Below, piece by piece: positions 1 through 12,943 of a stretch of 64,000 bases of DNA (position 1 is its first letter; each line of letters starts with the position of its first letter). The stretch spans positions 385,001 through 449,000 of the forward strand of contig BROG01000127.1 of the NCBI GenBank assembly GCA_030159075.1. Reading direction: 5' to 3'. The DNA comes from Atrina japonica (lineage: Eukaryota > Mollusca > Bivalvia > Pterioida > Pinnidae). The position numbers and the translations under genes were made by a program. The notes under the pieces were generated by a model that did no database searches, had not been told where the DNA came from, and saw nothing but the letters and a program-made list of their open reading frames with translations.

Positions 1-925
1 ACATGGGATAATATTGGATTAATTTCTCATCTATAGATGATACTGGATTAATGTCTCATCTATAGTGAGGCATAAAGCTTGGGATGATACTGGAATAATG
101 TCTCATCTATACTGAGACATTAAACATGGGATAATATTGGATTAATTTCTCATCTATAGATGATACTGGATTAATGTCTCATCTATATTGAGGCATCAAG
201 CATGGGATGATACTGGAATAATGGATTAATTTCTCATCTATAAATGATACTGGATTAATGTCTCATCTATAGTTGAGGCATAAAGCTTGGGATGATATTG
301 TATTAATGTCTCATTATAGTGGGGCATAAAGCTTGGGATGATACTGGAATAATGTCTCATCTATAGTGGGGCATAAAGCTTGGGATGATATTGTATTAAT
401 GTCTCATCTATAGTGGGGCATAAAGCTTGGGATGATACTGGAATAATGTCTCATCTATAGTGGGGCATAAAGCTTGGGATGATACTGGAATAATGTCTCA
501 TCTATAGTGGGGCATAAAGCTTGGGATGATACTGGAATAATGTCTCATCTATAGTGGGGCATAAAGCTTGGGATGATACTGGATTAATGTCTCATCTATA
601 GTGGGGCATAAAGCTTGGGATGATATTGTATTAATGTCTCATCTATAGTGGGGCATAAAGCTTGGGATGATATTGTATTAATGTCTCATCTATATTGAGG
701 CATCAAGCATGGGATGATACTGGATTAATGTCTCAACTATATTGAGGCATCAAGCATGGGGTGATACTGGAATAATGTCTCATCTATAGATGATATTGGA
801 TTAATGTCTCATCTATAGTGAGACATCAAGCTTAGGATGATACTGGATTAATGTCTCATCTATAGTGAGACATCAAGCTTGGGATGATACTGGATTACTG
901 TCTCATCTATAGATGATACTGGATA
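1..925. repeat. 47-base minisatellite array
   Basis: Tandem units containing gggatgatactgg, then aatgtctcatctatag, then a g-rich spacer and cataaagctt. Successive copies at 421 and 468 are exactly 47 bases apart. The middle (about 300-680) is very homogeneous; both edges carry degenerate and partial units. The array runs off the left edge of the window. No coding potential is seen. Confidence 0.93.
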
Positions 926-1665
926 AATGTACACATTTGATACTTCACCCAGATGCCATAAAGAACAGACAATGATGGCTACATGAGGATCACTATTAAA
1001 TGAAATGCTATAGTAAGAACAAATGTGTATATTCATGTAAGTAGCTCTTTAATAATGAATAACAAATTTGATTTATTTTCCTATGCTGATTTATACATGT
1101 ATGTGTAGTGTATAACTATCTAAATGATTTTATATACACAGCTATAAATATACAAAAAAGCTTGGAATAGATCATATCTAATCTGTAGTGAAATAAATAA
1201 TGGTAAAAAGGCCTACATTATTTAACTAAACAATTAGTGGAAAGTCATAAATTTCTACAGTAATTGACAAACACATACAACACATTGTGGTGATTAAAGA
1301 CAAAGCAAGCAACTTCTGACTCATCCAGATTTGTCAAAGAGTCCAAAGTAACACCATCACCATCTATCATAAATAGATAAAACCAAAAAATGCTCCCATG
1401 ATGAGTGCTGAGAAGTTATGATTGGTTGAAAAGGAAATTATGGTAATAACAGCTGAATGATCAGTTTCCAAAATAGAACACAAATATACATGTATGTAAA
1501 GTTGGAGATATTATCTACAATGTATTTGTAAAAACCAAACTGGACAGAAACTAAATAAAAACTCTCCTACAGGTGTTAAGTGGAAAGCTATCACCGACAT
1601 TTAGACAAAAATTACGAATTTTGTGGAAATTTTGTCAAGCTTTGAGGACTCACACTAGAGTGTTT
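926..1665. other. Unannotated AT-rich stretch
   Basis: No exon, RNA gene or repeat boundary could be recognised between the first and second minisatellite arrays. Confidence 0.5.
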
Positions 1666-1669
1666 GACA

Positions 1670-2410
1670 GAACTGATTAAACTACAATATATACCACTGT
1701 ATCCTCTCTATAACCACTTCTACATCATCATATCTTATATCACTGTACCATCTCTATATAACCAGTTCTACACCATATCCTATACCACTATATCATCTCT
1801 ATATAACCACTTCTACATCATCATATCCTATACCAGTGTATCATATATAACCACTTATACATCATATTGTATACCACTATATCATCTCTATATAACCACT
1901 TCTACATCATCATATCCTATACCACTGTATCTTCCCTATAACCACTTCTACATCACCATATCATATACCACTGTATCATCTCAATGATCACTTCTACATA
2001 ATCATATCCTATATCACTGTATAATCTCTATATAACCATTTCTACACCATCATACATGTATCTTATACCACTGTATCATATATAACAATTTCTACATCAT
2101 CATATACCACTGTATTATATCTATAACCACTTACACATCATATCCTGTATCACTGTACCATCTCTATATAACCATTTCTACATCATCATACATGTATCTT
2201 ATACCACTGTATCATATATAACCATTTCTACATCATCATATACCACTGTATTATATCTATAACCACTTACACATCATATCCTGTATCACTGTACCATCTC
2301 TATAACCAGTTCTAAACCATATCCTATACCACTGAATCATCTCTTTATAACCACTTCTACATCATCATATCCTATACCATTGTATCGTCTCTATATAACC
2401 ACTTCGTTCT
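1670..2410. repeat. Degenerate ~46-base repeat array
   Basis: Repeats of tataaccacttctacatcat followed by catatcctataccactgtat and catctc. Unit length varies (about 40-48 bases) through loss of the middle or end of the unit. The open frame across the first part of this array is a repeat by-product of Tyr/Ser/Thr-rich low complexity. Confidence 0.88.
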
Positions 2411-2925
2411 ACATTCTCATACATTGCTATATGACTTAACCATCATTTATAAATTTTATCAAAATCAGTCAACAGCAGAAAGATATAAAAAGCTCAAATT
2501 GTTTACTTTTCATATTCCCACTGTAAATGATTTAAATGCTAACTAAGTTTCTTCTGAATCAAGTGGCTCATTTTGTAGACTGCATCAAAGATAACACAAA
2601 GAATAGATTGTCTGGAGTCTCTGTGACTGCCAGAAATATCACCCATTTTAAATAAAAAATCAATATGGAAAATGGAATCATAAGTGTACAATATTACTGC
2701 CAAGCACAATATTTTCTATCACCAATTCTAATATGAATTTATAATTGTGACATTTTCCATTTGACAAGGGTATAAAAATTATGAGCAAAAATCCATGAAA
2801 TTCTGTCTTAGTCCATATTTATTGCACATTTATTGCACAACACATGTAGAAAGCTGCCTCACATGGCAACAAGACTATTGGCATTGCTCTCCAAATAGAA
2901 TAAAAAACTTGGACTGAAATTCAAA
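2411..2925. other. Unannotated AT-rich stretch
   Basis: Nothing recognisable. AT-rich sequence with no splice-bounded open frame. Confidence 0.45.
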
Positions 2926-2929
2926 TATA

Positions 2930-3773
2930 TAAAGAGTATCATACAATAACTTGGCCTGAAAGGCAAGTATAAAGAGTGTTCCAAAAGATAACTTGAAAGT
3001 CAAATATATAGAGTGCACCACAAGATAACTTGGCCTGTAAGTCAAATACCGGTATATAGTTTACCACAAGATGACTTAAAAGACATATATATAGTCTACC
3101 GCAAGATAACTTGAAAGTCAAGTATATAGAGTGCACCACAAGATAACTTGGCCTGTAAGTCAAATATACAGTTTACCACAAGTTGACTTGAAAGTCAAGT
3201 ATATAGAGTGTACCACAAGATAACCTGGCCTGAAAATCAATTACTGTGTATATAGAGGAAAGCCAAATATATAGAGTGTACCACAAGATAACTTGGCCTA
3301 TAAGTCAAATATATAATATTCCACAAGATAACTTGGCCTTTAAGTCAAATGTATAAAGCGTACCACAAAACAACTTGGCCTTCAAGTCAAATATATAGTA
3401 TACCACAAGATAACTTGGTTTGAAAGTTAAATATATAAAGTGTACCACAAGATAACTTGGTTTGAAAGTTAAATAAATAAAGTGTACCACAAAATAATTT
3501 GGTCTGAAAGTCAAATATATAAAGTGTACCACAAAATAACTTGGTCCGAAAGTCAAATATATAAAGTGTACCACAAGATAACTTGGTCTGAAAGTCAAAT
3601 ATATAAAGTGTACCACAAGATAACTTGGTCTGAAAGTCAAATATACAAAGTGTACCACAAGATAATTTGGTCTGAAAGTCAAATATATAAAATGTTCCAA
3701 AAATTAACTTGGCCAGGGAGTCAAATATATAGTGTACAACAAAATCACTTTGCCTGTAAGAAAATATATATAC
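2930..3773. repeat. 42-base minisatellite array, left part
   Basis: Units read taacttggtctgaaagtcaa, then atatataaagtgtaccacaa plus two bases, 42 bases in the homogeneous core (about 3490-3670). The left flank (2930-3480) is more diverged, with units missing pieces. Because 42 is divisible by three, open frames of 14-residue repeats appear on both strands; they are not genes. The same unit resumes at 4171 after an interruption. Confidence 0.92.
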
Positions 3774-4168
3774 AGTGAAACCTGGATATAACTAACATGG
3801 TTTGTATGATTTCATTCACAATGCGAATCAACAGATAATCCCGGACTGCACCTCTATATATTCTTACTTGAAAAACAATCTTATAACAAATTTTATATTA
3901 TGAATTTTTGCCTATAACAAACCAATTTCCATGTCCCTTCATGTCCTAACCAACATCTTTTATAGTATTATAACGAAGTGATCTTAAAACAAAAGTCAAT
4001 TGTTGACTTTGTAGTATAGGCCTAATCTCTGATTAATTAAGTTGTGTACATAAAAATTAACAAAAAGTGTTTTCTTTTTACTTCATAGGAAAGTTCATGT
4101 TTAGCCTGAACTTTGAGTGATTTTTGTCCTTATAACGAATAAGAAAATAAGGTCCCTTGAAATTTGTT
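3774..4168 (+). mobile_element. Tigger/pogo-like MITE inserted in the 42-base array, right end truncated
   Basis: The 42-base array is interrupted by unrelated sequence that begins, after TA, with CAGTGAAACCTGGATATAAC, a typical start for Tigger/pogo-type short elements. The right end has ggtcccttgaaatttgtta, which fits the inner part of the matching inverted repeat, but the outer ~20 bases are missing. The repeat array resumes immediately. Insertion into the array is visible; the family assignment is inferred from the terminus only. Confidence 0.55.
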
Positions 4169-4650
4169 ACGTATCAAATATATAGTGTACGTAACTTGGC
4201 CAGCGAGTCAAATATACAGTGAACCACAAGATAACTTGGCCAGCGAGTCAAATATAAAGAGTGTACTGCAAGATAACTTGGCCAGCGAGTCAAATATAAA
4301 GAGTGTACTGCAAGATAACTTGGCCAGCGAGTCAAATATACAGAGTGTACCACAAGATAACTTGGCCAGCGAGTAAAAAATACAGTGTACCACAAGATAA
4401 CTTGGTGAGCAAGTCAAATATACAGTGAACCACAAGGTATCTTGGCCAGCGAGTCAAATATAAAGAGTGTGCCACAAGATAATTTGGCGTGCAAGTCAAA
4501 TATACAGAGTGTACCACAAGGTAACTTGGCCACAAAAATACACAACAAGGTAGCCAGTCTTGACCACAAGATAACTTTGCCTGTAAAAAATACACAAGTG
4601 TGAAAGTCCACAAAGTATACCAACTTGGCCAGAAAGTCAAATATAGTGTA
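4169..4650. repeat. 42-base minisatellite array, right part
   Basis: Same family as 2930-3773, here a subtype with gccagcgagtcaaatataaa and gtgtactgcaagat. Units at about 4235-4360 are nearly identical at 42-base spacing, then decay toward 4650. Orphan unit fragments recur at about 4770-4790 and 5567-5590, so the array was once larger or has seeded nearby copies. Confidence 0.9.
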
Positions 4651-4980
4651 CCCAGCACAATGACCAAACACTTGCGACCATTTTTTAGATTTTGGCGAGT
4701 GTTTTCTTCATTCATACATTGCGACTAGTTTTTTTCCCCGAGCCGGATCACCGTTTTCACTAAATTACATATCGACTTGGCCTGAAATGTGTCAACAACC
4801 AATATAGTTTCAAAGTGCATCTAACTCACAATGATAAACACGTTGTATCGGCCTGAAAGTTTCCAAAGCACACGATGGCATTTTCTTTTCTCGGTCGATT
4901 TCAACAGAAGTGCACCACACAACTAAGTTAAACGATCTTGGTAAAGGGATACTGGAACCGAGTTATGGCTATGTTCGACT

Positions 4981-5041
4981 AGGCCGAACTTTCTGCCCCA
5001 TATTTTATTTAATATGGTATATAGGGCAGAAAGTTCGGCCT
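4981..5041. repeat. Perfect 18-bp inverted repeat with nested inner stem
   Basis: Bases 4981-4998 are the exact reverse complement of 5024-5041. An inner pair, ccatatt (4998-5004) and aatatgg (5011-5017), could extend the hairpin. A second hairpin follows 35 bases later. No function is known. Confidence 0.85.
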
Positions 5042-5075
5042 ATATATACGAGGAGGGCAGGCAGACCACACAATT

Positions 5076-5142
5076 CCTTTGGGGATTCTATCGTGGCCGT
5101 TTTACAACACAATACAAACGGCCGCTACATAATCCCCAAAGG
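5076..5142. repeat. Second imperfect inverted repeat (12 + 8 bp arms)
   Basis: cctttggggatt (5076-5087) pairs with aatccccaaagg (5131-5142), and ggccgttt (5095-5102) pairs with aaacggcc (5116-5123). The two blocks are separated by symmetric 7-base internal loops. Confidence 0.85.
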
Positions 5143-5149
5143 GATTACC

Positions 5150-7205
5150 ACAGTCGGAACTGGAAATTTTATAAATCAAAATCGACAAACATGGATAGGT
5201 AAATTAAAAAAATGTCTGACGTTCATACGGGTGTTGGACGACTTACAGATTTACAATTCTTGTGTGCAGTCTGTTTTGTAAATTCTGTCAAAAAGAAACT
5301 GGCGCTAAAAATTATAAAAAAGTTTAAGGTTGCAATATTAGAGCACAAAAATGTAGTATATAAACACTTGGATTGAAAAAATGCACAGTTGATAACCTTC
5401 TTTTACTTGAAACAATAAAATGTTAATCAACTTAGAAAATTTGTGTTCTTTCTGTATTTTCATCCAGTGGATTTTTTATGAACACACCACACATTTTTAA
5501 ATAATCATTGAATATACTATTGGCGAGTAAAAGTCATTTTCTGGTTCACTGCCCCCTCCATGATAACGTGGCCTGAAAGTCAAATATAGACACCACACAA
5601 TATTAAACTTTATATTCCCTATATACTATCACATATTTATCATGTATATACATACTTACATATACTACACTGGTAGGTATAAAAAAATGTCTAGTAATAT
5701 TCGACAGATGGTTGTTTTATCACAATGACAATAAACAATCACTTGTGTATCTTAGGGAGCACAGTTGATTGCTCTACTTGAAGATTTGTGTTCTTTAACA
5801 GTTTAACAGTTTTGAACCTTTTCAAATAATCATTGAATACTAGTAATCATTTGTATGCCCTCCATACGGGGTGACTTTTACTATCACATTTACCCTTGAC
5901 TGTCCCCACATAAAAACATTTTACTGGTCCGATGTGCAGCAAAATGCAAACTTCATATACATTTCCCATTGAGAAGTTCAAGGTCATTCATGATGTGAAA
6001 TACATTACAAGCAAGAATGATGAGTTTATTCACCTGTATGATTAATATATATCACAAGTTTTCTTACATTATCTTAAATGAATAATTATCCTCTTACACG
6101 AACATTGAATGGACCAGACAAAAAAAACATCACAGATTGAGGTATCAATTAGTAAACAGATTCCTCCCTCAAGCCGCTTTGATGAATAACATCATTGCTG
6201 ATTAAGGTCAACATTCATGACAACATTTTTGGGCTATGTTTACATCAATGTCACTTTACCTCATGAGAGACCAATACATGCACTCCTTAAACCAATTAAC
6301 AAAGACATCATCTAATCCTGTATGTCAAGGTTTGTTCATTTATTTATCTTTTATTATGACATTTTTAGGGCTACGTTTATATCAACGTCACTTTAATTTA
6401 TAAGAGGCTGATACTCCTTTAAAAACCAATTAACAAAGACATCATCTAATCCCATATGTCAAATGTCATATCCCATATATTCATCTTTATTATTATGATA
6501 CAATTTTACTCAAGGTAATAGCTTTCTTTATGAGCCTGAATTTTCATTTAATTAAATCATTTCATCACTACACTGCATTGAAAAGACACAGAAAATAAAA
6601 TACATGTAGCAGAACTGATGATTTGAATAGAATTGAATCATTTGAAATAACTTCAATGATGATCTGACATGTCATGGCTAAATGGGACCCCTATAATTAT
6701 TTTTTTTACGTCAAGGTCCACAGTCAAAAGACTACCATACACATATGTACATGCATGTTTGACAACATTTTAAAACATTAATCTCATAACTGCTAATTGT
6801 TAAATTGGTGACAGGTGACAGCTTATTCCAATTTATATTTTTCTGATGGAACAAGTATTTGCTCTTTATAAAACTTTTTTCAAACATTATTATCATTAGC
6901 AACTGTAGGGCGAGTAGAGGTGAGGAGCTCTATTCATTTTTTACAATCATCGTACAATCAAATGCAGCACATTACCTTCACATTTATTTATATCTGCAGA
7001 ATTAATCTAAATTTAATTAAAAACACAAACACTATAATATGAAACTATAATATATCTGATTGTATATCTTACTTAATCTGACATTAGGTGATGTCGTTAA
7101 TATATTACACTTGATAATTAACATGAAAGAAGCCATCTATCAGTGTCCTATTGTGACCTTGACCTAGCCTGGCTAGTTGACCTAGATTACATGAATATGG
7201 TATAG
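5150..7205. other. Mostly unannotated; ~140-base tandem duplication at 6214-6480
   Basis: No gene recognised. Within it, a segment with gacatttttagggcta, tcactttaa, ccaattaacaaagacatcat and ctaatccc occurs twice in tandem (about 6214-6353 and 6355-6480), diverged by small indels. The rest is AT-rich sequence without a recognisable signal. Confidence 0.6.
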
Positions 7206-7225
7206 GGTTGTAAAATATAGTGCTA

Positions 7226-7620
7226 GTATCCTACAAGATCTAGGTCACAGTCTGTAACAAATTATCTAGTGCAAATTATATGACACTAACAGGTACGATC
7301 TGGGTCACAGTCTGTAACAAAATGTCTGGTACTATTGATATAACACTGACAGACATGATCTGAGTCACACACAGTCTGTATCAAAATATCTAGTACTAGT
7401 AATATAACACCAACAGACATGATCTGGGTCACAGTCCGTATCTAAATGTTTAGTATAAGTAATACATGTATGACACTAATGTAATATGACACTATCGTAC
7501 CTATCTGGGTCCAAGTCTGTAACAAATTGTCTAGTACTAGTAATATGACATTAACAAACATGATCTGGGTCAAGGTCTGTAACACAGTCTGGTGGTGGTG
7601 TGTAATGTCATACCAAATGT
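7226..7620. repeat. ~60-base degenerate tandem repeat, about 6 copies
   Basis: The block gatctgggtcacagtctgta recurs at 7237, 7297, 7357, 7421, 7501 and 7562 (spacings 60, 60, 64, 80, 61), with an intervening tctagtactagtaatatgac segment. Indels make it an ageing minisatellite. Confidence 0.85.
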
Positions 7621-7639
7621 GCCAAAATACAGCAGATTG

Positions 7640-8238
7640 TGCCAGACACACAGACAGATTGATTGTCATAGCGTGACTACCATTTTATGATATCCATATC
7701 TACCGGTACATGGAAACTGTAAACTGGACTTGTATAATATTCCATGCCATTTGTATATATATATATATATAGTTATAATTAGGTTAGTATCAGAGGTCAA
7801 ATGAGTTGCTTTTATTATTAGTTATACACATTTTTGTAGCACATTTGTGGTAAATATCTAGAATCAAAGTACTGTCCAATAGGATTTTTCTCCATCAGCA
7901 CATCACTGTATAAACCCGCTAATCTAAGGGGAAACTGTACAAAAGTGCAAACATCTAATCAAAGAGGCAAATCCCTGATGGTCCTTATACCACACGTTTT
8001 ATACATAACAAATTCTTTCTCACACTAATTGTAATGAAAAAATGCAACACTCACATCTATCCATATATATAATTGATGGGTGTAATTTATGTCAAATCAA
8101 TGTCTGTATAAGTATACTTAGGTCTCTCACTTTCAGCATCTATACCATATACCAGTAACCTTCCAAGAATGCCATCAAATGCAATAAAATGTATTGAATT
8201 AGCAAGTGTAGTCCTTACAGACTGAATTAAATTCCACC
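7640..8238. other. Unannotated, with a short (TA)n tract
   Basis: A (TA)n tract of about 20 bases lies near 7755. No exon or repeat boundary is recognised elsewhere. Confidence 0.5.
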
Positions 8239-8240
8239 TA

Positions 8241-8562
8241 CCATATTCGACCCGTAAGTGCCCAGGGCGCTACAAAAATCAGTAAAAAGGGGTGGACACT
8301 TAATGGGACCAATTAATAGTCAAATTGACGTAAAACAGTTAATTTTTATAAGGTACAGTGAAAAATAAGTTGTTGTGGTATTTACCAAGGACACCCATCA
8401 ACTTAATTCTGCTGCTGGGGAGGGGGGCTATAGATAAACTGTTTCTTACGGTTTTTCAAGTCCGCATCTCATCATCAACCAGCTAGAAATGATTCTCGTT
8501 TGTATATGAAAAATGGAAAGGGCTGTTTATAGGGACATGGGCGGTTAATGGGTCAAGTACAG
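8241..8562 (+). mobile_element. MITE family M1, copy 1
   Basis: A 322-base element with terminal inverted repeats. The left end is ccatattcgacccgtaagtg; the right end read on the opposite strand is ctgtacttgacccattaacc. Both sides carry TA (8239-8240 and 8563-8564). A second copy at 28362-28675 aligns end to end. TA duplication and terminus style suggest a Tc1/mariner or pogo relative; no coding region is present. Confidence 0.85.
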
Positions 8563-10114
8563 TATATTGACCAGTATCATATATGGAACTGTAATTGCTT
8601 TAACAGAAAGTATATTGTCACTGCATAGCGCAACAAAAAATTATGAATTGTGCTGAATATTCATAACGCCTGTTTCTAACATCCATATCAGAAATTTAAA
8701 ATAGCGAAAAATAATTACTGTATAAACATTCTTCACTCTCTACTCCTATTCTTCAACCCTGATGAACAAGAACTTTCTAAATCAGCTAGGATGTAAACAA
8801 AAGTTCCAAAATAACAACAAAACAGACTCATGTTTCATTTTAACCTACTCTCTAGGAATTAAAGTTACTGTTAAAGGCATACAGGCTGTCATTTTGATAA
8901 AAAAAAAACATCCTACCATTAGACTAAAACTTTCACTAAAAAAGATATATTGCAATAGAAATTTTAACATAATTATCATGCATGTATTGTCTACAATGAA
9001 TGAAATATGCAAAAAATTGACATTTCTGTCATCCATGTAAGAATACAAATGTTTACTGGCCCATTATTCACATTGTTTCTTTTCACAAATACAACATTAT
9101 AACAAGTTTACTTTGCTTCTCGGGGTTATTTAAAAACATTTTATTTGTATAAAACATGGAATATTTGAAACTTTTAAAACAAACAAAAATGTCCATTTGA
9201 GGCATACAGCATTTTAACATAAAACTAACAACACTGCTGTCCTCATTCTGAATAACAGTTAACACTTGGATCTGACCAGTTTGGACCCAATGAATAAATT
9301 TCATATTTACATAGCTAATGCCTATTGTCAGAACATAAATTTCAGTTCAATATCAATTTGATCCTACAATGTAGTTTGTACTTTGTATACAAAGCATGGC
9401 AACTTATAATTTCCTGATGTTAGTGACAATGACCATTAGAAGCACTAAAATACATTATTTTTTATTGGTGGAGCTTACAGAAATATTACTGATCTTAAAA
9501 CCACTGTGAGGAACAAAGAATAAAAAAAAAAGAATCACACACCTACATATGTATCAAGTTACTTGGAATTGTGAATATTTGATGTACAAAAGCTATAAAC
9601 AAAGCTCATAAATTTGAAGCACATTTATCTGATTATGCCTGTATCTAGAATTCCTTGTAAAGCTAACCATGTGAGTACATATATGAAAGGCTCATGGAGT
9701 TCATTTCACCCACTCACATGTATGACTAAAATTCCAGCTGCAGTTAAACTGAGTCAAAGAGTATATTATCAGTTCAGTTCAGTTCAGTTCATTCTGCCAA
9801 GAATTTTCCAATGAATTCAACAGACCAGGTACATGTATCTCATATACCAGATATTTTTTGCACCCTGATGAAGGAGAGAGGCTAGATATAAAGGCCCCAT
9901 TCCCAATGCAAAAATGCATTTGTTCCCAATCTGCAGTGAAAAATTCCCAATTGATCACTCCAATGACAATGAATTTCAAGAGATTCTTGTATTTTCAATC
10001 AGGTCTGTGTATATTTAGATTTTCCAATTTCAATAATTTTAACCAGTGCTATGGACTTATGCCACATGAGGGTTCTTTACATTGTTCTGTCTAGTATGAC
10101 ATAGTACATGTATT
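8563..10114. other. Unannotated AT-rich stretch
   Basis: No supported exon. A short (agttc)n run sits near 9772-9791. Open frames here are short, low-complexity and present on both strands. Confidence 0.5.
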
Positions 10115-10119
10115 TATGT

Positions 10120-10260
10120 TTTATCTGAAAGACCTATGACTTCACTTCTTGTGCAAATTCCTTGGCAAAGGAACAGTCATTATCTATGTTACAATGTTTG
10201 ACCAGAATCTGAACCTGCAATGCCCACTTGCAACTTTTTACCACTAAACCTTCAGGGAAT
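10120..10260 (-). mobile_element. SINE-C relic
   Basis: The segment with gacctatgacttcacttctt, then ccttggcaaaggaacagt and a following tRNA-like remnant, resembles the element at 40915-41160, including the block cttggcaaaggaacagt. It is strongly diverged and the promoter boxes are no longer clear. Confidence 0.5.
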
Positions 10261-10452
10261 ATGTAAGGTTCACACATACATCTATTTTGTCTGTGTCTAA
10301 GACACCCCTGTAGAAAGTCTTAGTATATATTTGGAAACTATAATGGCTGTTTCAGTAAGACTTTACCAAGGTCAAACTGTAACAGATTGATTCTGATTTT
10401 CATTAGAAGATGCCACAGATTTTACCAAGGTCAAACTGAGACAAGGCCACTG

Positions 10453-10860
10453 TTTTACAGATTCATTCCTGTATCCTTCAGATTATGTCAATAATATTTT
10501 ACAGGTTCATTCCTGTATCCTTCAGATTATGTCAATAATATTTTACAGGTTCATTCCTGTATCCTTCAGATTATGTCAATAATATTTTACAGATTCATTC
10601 CTGTATCGCTCAGATTATGTCAATATTTTACAGACTCATTCCTGTATCCTCATAATATGTCAAAATTTTAAAGATTCCAGTATCTTTCAGATTATGTCAA
10701 TAATATTTTACAGATTATTTTTGTATCCTTTAGATGATACCAATTAGAGTTTATGCATACACAGTCATTCCAGAATCCTTTAAGAACATGTCAGTAATAC
10801 TTTACAGAGAGACCGGTTCATTCTTGTATCCGTTTAGATACCGATTAGATTTTACCAAAG
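10453..10860. repeat. 44-base tandem repeat array
   Basis: Units of ttttacagattcattcctgt plus atccttcagattatgtcaat plus aata. The first four copies are near identical at 44-base spacing; later copies are shorter and diverged. Confidence 0.9.
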
Positions 10861-12085
10861 TAACAATTTTTATCCTTTTAGACCAAATCTAACAAACAAC
10901 ACTAGGAATTTAAATACTTTCAATCATCTTGAGGAGGATGGAGAAAATTACATTGAAATGTATCATAATTTCTAACTCCCTGAATACCTTGTAAAGATAA
11001 ATAAAGAATGAAATATAAAAAAGTTGTATAGAACATTTGTACCTAATCTTAACCTCTTCTGTAGTTCTGAAAAACAGATACATTTGTCTAACCTTGTATG
11101 TTTTGGGTAAAACATTTAATGTATATACATGTAAACTAAACATAAACAACCAAGGAGAAATGTGTTTAGCGAAACATAACAGTTTGAGTGATCTATGTTT
11201 TAGTACATGTATTGATGTACATTCTGAATCTGCAAATTTCTTGTTTTAGCAGAGAGGCACCTTTGAGTTAAAGGTCCACTGTAGTTGTCATTTAAAAAGG
11301 CCAATTTGGCCACCATATTAAAATTAACAAAATTAAACCATCCAAAATATGTACAAAATGTTTCTAACTACAGTTTTTAAAAATATTTTAGTGTATTATA
11401 GATAAATAAAAAGGTTTTTTTTTTTTAATTAACACTGTATGGACGTTAAGCTTAAATAAGTACCATGTGACGCAACAATTCTAACTGTTCTACTGGCACT
11501 TTTTTATATTTCGAACGCCTGGAATGTTTAACACCACAAGATTAAGATCTGATGGTAGGCCAAATCTACATGTAAACATGATATAAAAATAAATGGCCAA
11601 AATTTAACTGACCTAAAATATAACCCTTCATTTTATGGCCAAAGTGGCCAAATTTTACCAACCCCAAAATATCCCAATTTACAATACCCTATTGAGGATT
11701 TTGTTTCATTTCTAGATAAAAAAAACCAATACTGGTACATTTCTTAATAAAATCACTACATTCAAAACAATAGTGTCTTCTCTAAATTTTGAAAAAAGAC
11801 ATTCAAAATTGGAGAAATTTCTGATACAGAAAACTTGTATTAAAAGTTGGATATAATACTCTAGAGTAAGATATATTCTCACCCGATGATGTTAGATGTC
11901 ACAAAGTTACGGCAGATTGCCAAGATGTAGGTAAAGTATTAATGCCTATCAATATGGATCATAATATGAGACAATATCTGAAATTTAGTGAACAAATTTG
12001 AATGTAAATACTTGTAAATGATGCAAATTTGAAGCATTCTGAGTTTTTATTTTAACAAATAACAAAGAAAAGGTAATATCATTAC
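10861..12085. other. Unannotated AT-rich stretch
   Basis: No exon or repeat recognised. Confidence 0.45.
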
Positions 12086-12196
12086 TTCGTGGGTGGCATT
12101 ATCCAGATGCTCCTGAGTTATCTCCCCTTCCACCGCACCCGTGGTTTCCTCATTTTCTGTGCCACCTTCCCCTGTAGAATCTTTGTCATGACTCAT
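12086..12196 (-). CDS. Candidate first coding exon, 37 codons, phase-0 donor (possible alternative SNAP25 N-terminus)
   Basis: On the minus strand an ATG opens 37 codons, beginning MSHDKDSTGEGG and ending EHLDNATHE, and runs straight into GTAATG, a plausible splice donor, at 12080-12085. The peptide is acidic and Gly/Thr/Glu-rich, and the DNA is clearly richer in G+C than its surroundings, as expected for coding sequence. An in-frame TAA lies upstream of the ATG. I do not recognise the protein with certainty. The last residues (LDNATHE) are loosely similar to the end of the 36.3 kb SNAP25 exon (SNQVTDE), and both exons stop at the same codon phase, so this may be an alternative first coding exon. 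It could equally belong to an unrelated gene or be chance. No promoter or acceptor could be assigned. Confidence 0.4.
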
Positions 12197-12943
12197 AGGG
12201 ATTTTATTCCACAAGTAATGTTTTTATCCAAATGTATGATTCCACACAGTCTCAACACTGAGACACACTACCTTGCACTAGAAGTTATTCATCAGTAAAG
12301 AGCATTCATTGTGAAGCATATATGACACTGATACAGCTCTTTATCTGAAGACTTTAAAAGGTACATGTACGTCAATATCTTCTCAGGTAGCTTCATGCAG
12401 GTTTGAATTCCTAACAGATTACTGTCAATATTTTTGAATGACTACACACAGTCTAACTTATTCAATCTATTTTTCCCATTTTGAAAAAAAAAAGAAAAAA
12501 GTATGGTTTGAAAATGTTTTAAAAATAACACTTCTGTCTAATTCCACCTTTCCTTTCTTTTTAATTGGTTAAAATGCAGGAAAATGTGTGAAACCATTTC
12601 ATCTCTCATATCCTGCGTTGGAAACAAAACACACATTAAATATTTGATGTCAAGTTAAAGCTTCTTCGCATCATTACAGTAACGCTGAGCTATGATCCTT
12701 CCTATCCAATACAAAAACCATCTTTCTAAAATGCCAAACATCAATGGAATAGCATTACTTATTGATTATGATACAACTCTGTACTGAAAATTCTATACAG
12801 CATCTCAATGCAGTATCTGTCCAAGGACTCCGATAATTCGATTGTGATTAAGTGGTCATGTACTGGTGCTACTATAGACAAGCCATTAAATGCTCTGGTG
12901 ACAAATTAATATTTATCGGGTCAATAAAGTGACTGTTTCTATA
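12197..12943. other. Unannotated
   Basis: Nothing recognised upstream of the candidate exon, including no clear promoter. Confidence 0.45.

Noticed and set aside
4910..5281. 123-codon frame over the twin hairpins
   Set aside because: No recognised domain; it spans two inverted repeats, and a second frame is also open, so it looks incidental.
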